Source: JAKANT01 sp035502095
GTDB lineage: Bacteria > Pseudomonadota > Gammaproteobacteria > Burkholderiales > Burkholderiaceae_F
Direction of reading: 5' to 3'
DNA length: 64,000 nucleotides
Assembly (NCBI GenBank): GCA_035502095.1
Contig: DATJUX010000025.1
Span: 127,872 to 191,871 of the forward strand
Below the pieces are notes generated by a model. It was not told the DNA's origin, ran no database searches, and saw only the letters and a list, made by a program, of their open reading frames with translations. The translations under genes and the position numbers were made by a program. Shown piece by piece: positions 16,211-22,705 of the stretch (position 1 is its first letter; each line of letters begins with the position of its first letter).

Positions 16211-16409
16211 CCGTTCCGGCTCGGGGACACCGAGGTCACGACAGATCTTCCGTGCGAGATTCCTGTTGACCTCAATGTGTCGCGGCACCGCGCTACGCGT
16301 GTTCAGCGCCGGGTTATGCCACGAGCCAACTGCGACGCAACCGGGAAGATCCGGCACGTAAAGCACCGTACGAGTTCTCGCCCTTCTCAACGATGACGAC
16401 GTAATCCAC
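16205..16409 (-). pseudogene. hicB: hicB antitoxin remnant fused to a HicA-like tail, frameshifted
   Basis: From a GTG at 16409 the frame reads VDYVVIVEKGENSYGA, the start of a HicB antitoxin. One extra base in the AAA run at 16360-16362 shifts the frame; correcting it restores YVPDLPGCVAVG, the HicB signature. Directly after that Gly the sequence becomes SAVPRHIEVNRNLARKICRDLGVPEPERF. This is the C-terminal part of a different toxin, the HicA subtype with VPRH and NLARKI motifs. The gene therefore looks like a deletion chimera, HicB N-terminus joined to a second HicA C-terminus, plus a 1-nt insertion. The 205-base span is one over a multiple of three. It follows the hicA remnant in normal toxin-antitoxin order. 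Confidence 0.75.
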
Positions 16410-16419
16410 CTTTACGACC

Positions 16420-16613
16420 TCACTTCTTCGGCCCTGCCTGCCGCAAGGCGCTGTTCAACGTACCGGCGGAACTTCGACACTCGGGTTGCCCGATACGGTG
16501 ACGGTACCGCGTTTGACGGGGTGGTGAAACTGGCGGTGACTGCCCTGCGTCCGCACGAGAAGCCAACCATCCGCCTCTAGCAGAGCGATGGGGTCCTTCA
16601 CCTTCATTGGCAT
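16420..16613 (-). pseudogene. hicA: hicA toxin, frameshifted by one base
   Basis: From the ATG at 16613 (or 16607) the frame reads MPMKVKDPIALLEADGW then LLVRTQGSHRQFHHP and TVTVSGNPSVEVPP, a clear HicA mRNA-interferase with the catalytic His in GSHRQF. It then hits a stop. Adding one G in the CCGG at about 16463-16466 restores GTLNSALRQAGPKK and a stop at 16420, the expected HicA C-terminus. The span is one base short of a multiple of three. HicA toxins cleave mRNA and are neutralised by HicB. Both genes of the pair are broken by 1-nt changes, so this is either real decay in a cassette or a sequencing artefact. Confidence 0.78.
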
Positions 16614-16634
16614 GCCGAGGACCTCCGCATTGAC

Positions 16635-16750
16635 TCCTAACTCAATGTAGGCCGCACGTGTCCGTATAGCAGCGTCCGCACATCACCCAGCCGTGCGCCC
16701 CAGTACGGCGAAGGTCGTAGGAGAAATGTCCGTTGTGGCGCGGGTTAGGC
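16635..16750 (-). repeat. attC-like site 5, long, array boundary
   Basis: The right end is GTTAGGC (perfect GTTRRRY) at 16744-16750 and the left end TCCTAAC (one mismatch) at 16635, giving 116 bases, within the range of long attC sites. Inner pairing by eye is poor. It lies upstream of hicA and marks the right edge of the array. A further short inverted repeat TTAGG/CCTAA lies around 16746-16758. Confidence 0.5.
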
Positions 16751-16826
16751 GTTCCTAAGGTTCGGTTCGCCGGTTCGTGCGTGCGCGATTGCTCGCCATG
16801 CTCGCTGCCGAGCGCCGCGTTTCGGC

Positions 16827-17669
16827 TCAACCGGGCCCGTTCAGGAACCGCTCCACCAGCTGCAACTGCTCAGGCACGTTCAGCGCCGGCGCGTGTCCGC
16901 AGCCCGGAACCGTGACTACGACGGCGCGCGGGCCGCGCCGGCGCATCTCCTCGGCGGTTTCCGCGAGCAGCAGGTCGGAGGTCTCGCCGCGCAGGCACAG
17001 CACCGGAATGTCGAGCGCATCGTAGGCATCCCACTGGTCGTAGTCGTGCGGGTGGTGCACGAATTGCAGCACCATGTTCGGGTCGTAGTGCGGCGTGACC
17101 TTGCCGTTCGGCAAGCGGCGCGTCGACGTTTCCGTCAGGCGGCGCCACTGCGCGTCGGACAGCGAGCCGTAGGGCTTGTAGATGGTGCGGAAATACGACT
17201 CGAGCTCGCTCACGCGATCAAACTGCGCCGGGTTGCCCGTGTAGCCGCGGATGCGTGCCACGGCGGCTTCGGCGAGTTTGGGCCCGATATCGTTCAACAC
17301 CAGGCGGCGGATGCGACCGCGCAGTGCGCCCGAGGCCAGCCGCAGCCCCAGCGCACCGCCCATCGACGTGCCGAGCCAGTGCATTGAGTCGATGCCGAGC
17401 CGGTCGACCAGGTCGAGCGCGATGCGCGCATAGAAATCGAGGCAGTACTCGCGGTCCGGGGCCGGACTCCACTGCGACAGGCCGCGTCCGATCGTGTCCG
17501 GGCAGATCACGCGGTAGCGGGTGGCGAGATGCGCCGCGACCTCGTCCATGTCGCGCCCCGTGCGTGCCAGACCGTGCCATGCGATCACCGTGTCGCCCTG
17601 TTCCGCGCCCCACTCCGTGTAGTGGATTTCGCGCTCCGCGGAGACGATGTAGTTCGACGTGAATTTCAT
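16827..17669 (-). CDS. Alpha/beta hydrolase
   Basis: The 280-residue cytosolic protein has the hydrolase-fold elements: oxyanion-region HG in VIAWHGLARTGRDM, the nucleophile elbow GTSMGG with Ser102, an acidic residue in PVLCLRGETSDLL, and the catalytic His in VPGCGHAPALN near the C-terminus. Substrate is unknown. It is the last gene of the minus-strand livKGFHM series, 38 bases after livM, which suggests it acts on a compound brought in by that transporter, such as an ester or amide; this is inference from context. The start MKFTSNYIVSAEREIHY is the only good one. Confidence 0.88.
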   Translation of the reverse strand: MKFTSNYIVSAEREIHYTEWGAEQGDTVIAWHGLARTGRDMDEVAAHLATRYRVICPDTIGRGLSQWSPAPDREYCLDFYARIALDLVDRLGIDSMHWLGTSMGGALGLRLASGALRGRIRRLVLNDIGPKLAEAAVARIRGYTGNPAQFDRVSELESYFRTIYKPYGSLSDAQWRRLTETSTRRLPNGKVTPHYDPNMVLQFVHHPHDYDQWDAYDALDIPVLCLRGETSDLLLAETAEEMRRRGPRAVVVTVPGCGHAPALNVPEQLQLVERFLNGPG

Positions 17670-17706
17670 ATCGGTTCTGCGTTTCGGCGTGACGGGGGGA
17701 CCGGCA

Positions 17707-18759
17707 TCAGCCTCGCCTGAATGCCTGCAGCCGCAGGCGCCCGACGATGCCGCTCGGGAAGAAATAGACGCACACCACGAACAGCACGCCGAGCCAGAGC
17801 AGCCAGCGGTCGGGCGAGAGCAGGAGCGCGACCGCCGGCATGCCGCTCGCCGCGCCGGCGGCGACCTGCAGCAGTTCCTGCAGGTAGTTCTGCGCGATCA
17901 GGAACAGCGCCGAACCCAGCACCGCGCCGTACATCGTGCCCATGCCGCCGATCACGACGATCAGCAGGATGTCGAGCATGATCTCGAACGCGAGCGACGT
18001 ATCCGGTCCGTTGTAGCGCAGCCAGAGGGCGAGCAGGGCGCCGGCGAGCGTCGCGAAACCGGCGGCCAGCACGCTCGACCACGTGCGGTAGACGACCGTG
18101 CGATAGCCGATCGCCTCGGCGCGGAAGTCGTTCTCGCGGATCGCCTGCAGCACACGTCCGAACGGCGAGTTGACGCAGCGCAGGAGGGCGAGGAACGAGA
18201 TCGCCACCACCAGCACGATGGCGTAGTAGGTGAGCAGGCGCCCGTCCAGGGTGCGTGTCAGGTGGAAGCCCGGTGTAAGGACTTGCGGTACTTTGAACGA
18301 GAGACCGTCCTCGCCGCCGGTGAGATCGGACAGCTGCGACGCCAGCGTCTGGAACGCGGCCGCCACCGCAAGCGTGATCATCGCGAAGAAGATCGCTTTC
18401 ACGCGCAGGCTGAACAAGCCGATCAGCAGCGCCAGCGCGAGCGACAGCACCAGCGCGGCACCGAAGCCGACCGCGATCGCGCCCCAGCTCGCGCCGAGCC
18501 GCGTGCTGGCGATCGCGATGCCGTAGGCGCCGAGGCCGAAGAACATCGTGTGCGCGAAGCTCACGATGCCGGTGTAACCGAGCAGCAGGTCGTAGCTCGC
18601 GACCAGCAGGATGAAGACGGCGATCTTCGCCGCCACGCCGAGCGCCTTCGCCCCGGGAAAGACGAACGGCGCGAGCAGCAGCCCGATCGCCGCGAGCGCG
18701 AGCAGGATCGCCAGCGCGCGGCTGCGCGGCAGGTCGTGGGAGAGCAGGCGCGAGAGCAT
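17707..18759 (-). CDS. livM: Branched-chain amino acid-type ABC transporter permease LivM
   Basis: The 350-residue inner-membrane protein has the LivM pattern: AVFILLVASYDLLLGYTGIVSFAHTMFFGLGAY, the family signature region near the N-terminus, then AIFFAMITLAVAAAFQ, GRVLQAIRENDFRAEAIGY (the coupling loop with the EN-D-RAEAIG motif) and IGGMGTMYGAVLGSALF. About eight to ten helices are visible. It forms the membrane pore with LivH. Substrates of the family extend well beyond Leu/Ile/Val to amides, urea and aromatic acids. Its start is 35 bases after the livH stop. Confidence 0.95.
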   Translation of the reverse strand: MLSRLLSHDLPRSRALAILLALAAIGLLLAPFVFPGAKALGVAAKIAVFILLVASYDLLLGYTGIVSFAHTMFFGLGAYGIAIASTRLGASWGAIAVGFGAALVLSLALALLIGLFSLRVKAIFFAMITLAVAAAFQTLASQLSDLTGGEDGLSFKVPQVLTPGFHLTRTLDGRLLTYYAIVLVVAISFLALLRCVNSPFGRVLQAIRENDFRAEAIGYRTVVYRTWSSVLAAGFATLAGALLALWLRYNGPDTSLAFEIMLDILLIVVIGGMGTMYGAVLGSALFLIAQNYLQELLQVAAGAASGMPAVALLLSPDRWLLWLGVLFVVCVYFFPSGIVGRLRLQAFRRG

Positions 18760-18794
18760 GGGAGCGATCGGTGCCTATTCGGCGGTGAACATCC

Positions 18795-19814
18795 TCATCG
18801 ACTCGTCACCGGATACAGGCCCTGCGGCCGCCACAGCAGCACCGCGACCATGAGGGCGATGTTCGAGAACAGCGCCGCCTTCGGAAGCAGGAAGCCGGTG
18901 TAGTTGGCGAGCAGCCCGACCATCAGCGCGCCGACCAGGCAGCCGAGGGTCGAACCGAGGCCGCCGATGATGATCACGATGAAGATCAGCACGTTCACCT
19001 GCGCGCCGATCTGCGGCACCACGCTCTGCTGATACAAGCCCCACAGCACGCCGCCGAGCCCGGCCAAGGCGGAACCGGCGACGAACACGCCGACGAACAG
19101 ACTACGGATGCGGTAGCCCAGGCTTTCGACCATCTCGCGGTCCTGCACGCCGGCGCGGATCAGCAGGCCGATCTTGGTGCGATTGAGCGTGAACAGCAGC
19201 ACGGCCAGCACGACGGCGCCCACGACCACCGCGAACACCCGGTAGCGTTCGACCGCCGCATCGCCGATCGCGATCGCGCCGCGCAGCGTCTCGGGCAGCG
19301 GCAGCGGAATCTGCTGCGGGCCCCAGATCGCCTTGATGAGTTCCTCGCCGATGATCATGCCGCCCATCGTGATGAGGATCTGCTTCAGGTGCTGGCCGTA
19401 CACGGGGCGGACGATCACGCGTTCGAACGCCAGCCCGACCGCTCCCGCCAGCGCCATCGCGACCAGCATGGCGGCGAAGACGGCGAGCAGATTCGGGCCG
19501 AGCGCGGGGGCCGTCGCGTAGCCGCTCATGGCGCTGAACACCGTGGTGGCGATGAACGCGCCGAATGCGATGAACACGCCGTGGCCGAAGTTCAGCACGT
19601 CCATCAGTCCGAACACGAGCGTGAGTCCGGAAGCGATGATGAAGACGATCATCCCCATCGCGAGGCCGGCCACGGTGAGCGTGACCCACGTCGAAGGCCG
19701 GATGAACGGCAATGCCGCCAGGGCAAGCGCGACCACGAGCAGCAACGGCACGAAGTCGAACTTCGGCTTTGGCACGCCCGCCGCGGCGGGCATCGAGGCG
19801 GAGGCGGCGTTCAT
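18795..19814 (-). CDS. livH: Branched-chain amino acid-type ABC transporter permease LivH
   Basis: The 339-residue permease is slightly longer than the usual 290-310 because of an N-terminal hydrophobic segment (FDFVPLLLVVALALAALPF). Typical LivH motifs follow: MGMIVFIIASGLTLVFGLMDVLNFGHGVFIAFGAF, the coupling-loop region GLLIRAGVQDREMVESLGYRI, and IGGLGSTLGCLVGALMVGLL. It pairs with LivM in the inner membrane. It starts four bases after the livF stop, so translation is probably coupled. Confidence 0.95.
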   Translation of the reverse strand: MNAASASMPAAAGVPKPKFDFVPLLLVVALALAALPFIRPSTWVTLTVAGLAMGMIVFIIASGLTLVFGLMDVLNFGHGVFIAFGAFIATTVFSAMSGYATAPALGPNLLAVFAAMLVAMALAGAVGLAFERVIVRPVYGQHLKQILITMGGMIIGEELIKAIWGPQQIPLPLPETLRGAIAIGDAAVERYRVFAVVVGAVVLAVLLFTLNRTKIGLLIRAGVQDREMVESLGYRIRSLFVGVFVAGSALAGLGGVLWGLYQQSVVPQIGAQVNVLIFIVIIIGGLGSTLGCLVGALMVGLLANYTGFLLPKAALFSNIALMVAVLLWRPQGLYPVTSR

Positions 19815-19818
19815 CCGT

Positions 19819-20568
19819 CTATTGATGCGCCGCCAGCGAAAGGCCGAGCAGGCGCGCCTGCAGCCCCTCGTCTTGCGCGAGGTCGGCCATCGAGCCGCGA
19901 TGGACGATGCGCCCGTCGTCCATCACCGCCACCGTGTCGCCGAGCTGGCGCGCCATGTTGAAGTTCTGCTCGACCAGCAGCACCGTGGTCTGCGTCGCCT
20001 TGAGTTCGCGCAGCGCGGCGATCATGTTCTGCACGATCGCAGGTGCCAGGCCCTTGCTCGGCTCGTCGATCAGAAGCAGCTTGCGCGGCTCGACGACGGC
20101 GCGCGCGACCGCCAGCATCTGCTTCTGGCCCCCCGATAGTTTCCCGGCCGGATAGAGCCAGAACTTCTTCAGTGCCGGAAACAGCGCGAAGATCCAGTCG
20201 AGCCGCCGCGCATCGATCTGCTCGGCAGTGCGCGCGCCGCGCGCCGCGAGTACGAGGTTCTCCTTGACGCTGAGGTCGCTGAAGATGCCCATGCTCTCGG
20301 GCACGTAGGCGATGCCGCGGCGTGCGATCTCGGGCGTGTTCGCCCCGGCATCTGGTCCGCCGATCTGCGCGCCGTCGAACGTGATCGTGCCGCGCGATGC
20401 CCGCCACAGCCCCATGATCGTGCGCAGGCAGGTGGTCTTGCCCGCGCCGTTGCGGCCGAGCAGCATCGTCAACTGGCCGCGCGGCACTTCGAGGTCCACC
20501 CCGTGCAGGACGTGATAGGCACCGATGTGCGTGTGCACCCCGGCCAGCGTGAGGAGTGCGTCGCTCAC
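19819..20568 (-). CDS. livF: ABC transporter ATPase LivF
   Basis: The 249-residue cytosolic ATPase has Walker A GRNGAGKT (residues 38-45), the ABC signature LSGGQKQMLAVARAVV, Walker B KLLLIDEPSKGLAP and the switch His region TTVLLVEQNFNMARQ. The LIDEPSKGLAP sequence is a LivF hallmark. It starts at a GTG that overlaps the livG stop by four bases (GTGA), showing tight coupling. It works with LivG to drive import through LivHM. Confidence 0.95.
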   Translation of the reverse strand: MSDALLTLAGVHTHIGAYHVLHGVDLEVPRGQLTMLLGRNGAGKTTCLRTIMGLWRASRGTITFDGAQIGGPDAGANTPEIARRGIAYVPESMGIFSDLSVKENLVLAARGARTAEQIDARRLDWIFALFPALKKFWLYPAGKLSGGQKQMLAVARAVVEPRKLLLIDEPSKGLAPAIVQNMIAALRELKATQTTVLLVEQNFNMARQLGDTVAVMDDGRIVHRGSMADLAQDEGLQARLLGLSLAAHQ

Positions 20569-21326
20569 GCCTCCTCCGTCACCGGTGCGGTGCCGAGATA
20601 CGCCTGCTGGACCACCGGCGAAGCGATCACGTCGGCGGGCTCGCCGTCGGCGACAAGCTGCCCGTTGTGCAGCACGATGATGCGATCCGAGAGCTCGCGC
20701 ACCACGTCCATCTTGTGCTCGACCAGCAGGATGGTCTTGTCCTTCTGTGCCTTCAGGGCGCGGATCAGGTCGAGGATGACCGGCACTTCGTCGACGCTCA
20801 TGCCCGCGGTGGGCTCATCGAACATGTACACGCGCGGCTCGAGTGCCATCAGGATCGCCACTTCGAGCTTGCGCTGGTCGCCGTGCGGCAGGCTGCTCGC
20901 CGCCACATGCCGGCGGTCGGCCAGGCGTACCAGCGCGAGCAGTTCTTCCGCCTGCCGCGTCCAGTCGTGGTGATCGCTCCAGATCGACGTGAAGTGCAGC
21001 GCCGCGCCCTTGCGGCGCGCCTGCACCGCGAGGCGCACGTTCTCGAGCACCGAGAGGGTCGGGAACAGCTGCGTGAGCTGGAATGCGCGCCCCAGCCCGC
21101 GCTGTGTGCGCAGCGGTGCCGGCAGGTGCGTGATGTCCTCGTCGTCGAGCAGCACCTGGCCGCTCGTCGCTCTCAGCTGCCCCGAGATCAGGTTGAAGTA
21201 CGTCGTCTTGCCCGCGCCGTTCGGACCGACGATCGCGGTGAGCGACCCGGGCGCGAACGTGCACGACACGTCGTTGACCGCGACATGCCCGCCGAAGCGG
21301 ACGGTGAGTGAGCGGGTCGCGAGCAT
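20565..21326 (-). CDS. livG: ABC transporter ATPase LivG
   Basis: The 253-residue ATPase has Walker A GPNGAGKT (34-41), a LivG-type signature LPHGDQRKLEVAILMA in place of LSGGQ, Walker B VYMFDEPTAGMS and the switch region KTILLVEHKMDVV. The insert FQLTQLFPTLSVLENVRLA is also typical of LivG. The start ATG lies 33 bases after the livK stop. Confidence 0.95.
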   Translation of the reverse strand: MLATRSLTVRFGGHVAVNDVSCTFAPGSLTAIVGPNGAGKTTYFNLISGQLRATSGQVLLDDEDITHLPAPLRTQRGLGRAFQLTQLFPTLSVLENVRLAVQARRKGAALHFTSIWSDHHDWTRQAEELLALVRLADRRHVAASSLPHGDQRKLEVAILMALEPRVYMFDEPTAGMSVDEVPVILDLIRALKAQKDKTILLVEHKMDVVRELSDRIIVLHNGQLVADGEPADVIASPVVQQAYLGTAPVTEEA

Positions 21327-21359
21327 GCTGCCCGGTCTGTTCGGCCCCGCGCGCGTGCG

Positions 21360-22544
21360 CTACCGCTTGTTCCTGATCGGTACGTTCATCTGTTCGGGCT
21401 TGATCTCCTCGACCAGCTCCGGAATGCCCCACGCGACGCTCGGATCGACCTTGATCCTGAAGTGGAACATGCTCTGCATCGCCTGGTGGTCTTCCTTGCG
21501 GAACATCATGCGGCCCTTCGGCGTGTCGAAGCTCAGGCCCTCCATGGCGGCGATCAGCTTCTCGGTGTCGGTATCTCCGTTGGTCTTCTTCAGCGTCTCG
21601 ACGATCGCCATCGCCGCCGCCATGCCGCCCGCGGTGAAGAAGTCGGGCGGGGCGTTGAAGCGCTTCCGGTGCTCGGCGACCAGCCACGCGTTGGCCGGGT
21701 TCTTGGGGATCTCGTAGTAGTAGTAGGTCGCGCCTTCCATGCCCGGCAGCTGCTTGTAGGCAGCCATCGCCGGCAGGATGTTGCCGCCGGTGGCGATCTC
21801 GATGCCGTAGCGCTTCAGGTCGAGGTCGGCGATCTTGAACGGGTTGCCGGCGCCGGCCCAGATGATGAAGATCACCTTGCGCCCGGGCTGGTCCTTGAGC
21901 GCATCGATCAGGCGTTGCGCCCCCGCGGTGAAGTCGGTGGTCGTGGTGGGCAGGTATTCCTCGTGCACGATCTTGGCAGTCTTCAGCGCATCCTTGAACG
22001 CCTTCACGCCGTCACGGCCGAACGCGTAGTCCTGGGCGAGGGTGGCGATGCTGACGTTCGGCTTGTCGAGCGCGACCGCGTTGGAGATCGCGTCCTGCGA
22101 CGAGTTGCGGCCGGTGCGGAAGATGTAGCGGTTCCACTTGTCGCCGGTGATCGAGTCGGCCACTGCAGGCTCGACCAGCAGCACCTTCTTGTATTCCTCC
22201 GCCACCGGCAGCATTGCGAGTGCGACCCCCGACGACGTCGGTCCCACGGCAAGATCGGCCTTGTCGTCGCTGTAGGCAGCCGCGAGCTGGCTCTTGCCGA
22301 TGTCCGGTTTGCCCTGGCTGTCGCGTTCGATGACGACGATCTTCTTGCCCGCGACCTCCATCTTGCCGCCGGTCGCGTATTCGAACCCCATCATCAAGCC
22401 GGTCTGCGTCTGCTTCGCATACGCCTCGAGCGGGCCGGTCTTGTCGTAGACGTGGGCGATGCGGATTTCCTTGCTTTGCCCGAACACAAGCCCGCTTGCC
22501 GCGAGCAGTGCCGCGGCGGCGAACCACCTGTACTGACGCTTCAT
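21360..22544 (-). CDS. livK: Periplasmic substrate-binding protein, LivK-like
   Basis: The 394-residue precursor has a signal peptide (MKRQYRWFAAAALLAASGLVFGQ) and a type-I periplasmic binding fold with KEIRIAHVYDKTGPLEAYAKQTQTGL at the mature N-terminus, ADLAVGPTSSGVALAML, a second lobe from NVSIATLAQDYAFGRDG, and TGGNILPAM. It belongs to the Leu/Ile/Val-binding superfamily (Peripla_BP_6), but its ligand cannot be read. I chose the ATG at 22544 rather than the TTG at 22547; AGGGAGA is spaced well for it. It is the first gene of the operon, directly behind the sigma-54 promoter at 22578-22594. Confidence 0.93.
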   Translation of the reverse strand: MKRQYRWFAAAALLAASGLVFGQSKEIRIAHVYDKTGPLEAYAKQTQTGLMMGFEYATGGKMEVAGKKIVVIERDSQGKPDIGKSQLAAAYSDDKADLAVGPTSSGVALAMLPVAEEYKKVLLVEPAVADSITGDKWNRYIFRTGRNSSQDAISNAVALDKPNVSIATLAQDYAFGRDGVKAFKDALKTAKIVHEEYLPTTTTDFTAGAQRLIDALKDQPGRKVIFIIWAGAGNPFKIADLDLKRYGIEIATGGNILPAMAAYKQLPGMEGATYYYYEIPKNPANAWLVAEHRKRFNAPPDFFTAGGMAAAMAIVETLKKTNGDTDTEKLIAAMEGLSFDTPKGRMMFRKEDHQAMQSMFHFRIKVDPSVAWGIPELVEEIKPEQMNVPIRNKR

Positions 22545-22577
22545 CAATGTCTCCCTGTTGTACTGACGAGCGAGGGC

Positions 22578-22594
22578 GCAAGGAGCGTGCCAAA
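22578..22594 (-). promoter_or_regulatory. Sigma-54 (-24/-12) promoter of the liv operon
   Basis: On the minus strand the sequence reads TTTGGCACGCTCCTTGC, an essentially perfect TGGCAC-N5-TTGC element with the extended T and G bases. A start point about 12 bases downstream would leave roughly 22 bases of leader containing the livK ribosome-binding site. Confidence 0.88.
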
Positions 22595-22666
22595 CGAGGG
22601 CGGCCGCTCAACACCTTGATTTGATGCAGACGTGCTTTCCTGCTGCAGAACTGGAACCGCGGTCGG

Positions 22667-22702
22667 TGTCCGGCATCCGGACAGGTGTCCGGCTTCAGGA
22701 CA
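22667..22702. promoter_or_regulatory. Two tandem palindromes, candidate enhancer (UAS) for the sigma-54 activator
   Basis: TGTCCGGCATCCGGACA at 22667-22683 is a perfect 7-3-7 palindrome. TGTCCGGCTTCAGGACA at 22686-22702 is a near copy with one arm mismatch. Start-to-start spacing is 19 bases. They lie about 75-125 bases upstream of the sigma-54 promoter and directly beyond the stop of the activator gene, the normal position for activator binding sites. Confidence 0.75.
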
Positions 22703-22705
22703 GTG

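Larger units (their letters stand above)
12751..16750 (-). mobile_element. Integron-type gene cassette array without integrase (CALIN)
   Basis: Small genes, all on the minus strand, are separated by four to five sites with the end signatures of integron attC sites: RYYYAAC on the left and GTTRRRY on the right, 72-116 bases apart (one shorter), with inner arms that can pair. The sites lie just after stop codons and just before the next start, as in cassettes. The cargo is typical of chromosomal cassettes: GNAT, VOC, DHFR-like reductase, LysE-type exporter, HicAB toxin-antitoxin and a secreted unknown. Base composition looks lower in GC than the flanks. In a complete integron the integrase and attI would lie right of 16750; an alpha/beta hydrolase gene is there instead, so the array has lost its integrase or was seeded by one elsewhere. 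Confidence 0.72.

Noticed and set aside
16642..16830. Short minus-strand frame of 62 codons inside and beside attC-like site 5
   Set aside because: Its composition is not protein-like and it overlaps the site; no ribosome-binding site is present.
16751..17669. Integron integrase or attI at the right end of the cassette array
   Set aside because: The gene there is an alpha/beta hydrolase belonging to the liv operon; no tyrosine-recombinase motifs (R, H-x-x-R, Y) are seen on either strand.
17659..18903. Plus-strand frame of 414 codons opposite livM
   Set aside because: It is Arg/Gln/Glu-rich low complexity opposite well-patterned membrane helices.
21462..22619. Plus-strand frame opposite livK
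   Set aside because: livK has a signal peptide, ribosome-binding site and sigma-54 promoter on the minus strand; the plus frame has no domain and codon use of an antisense shadow.
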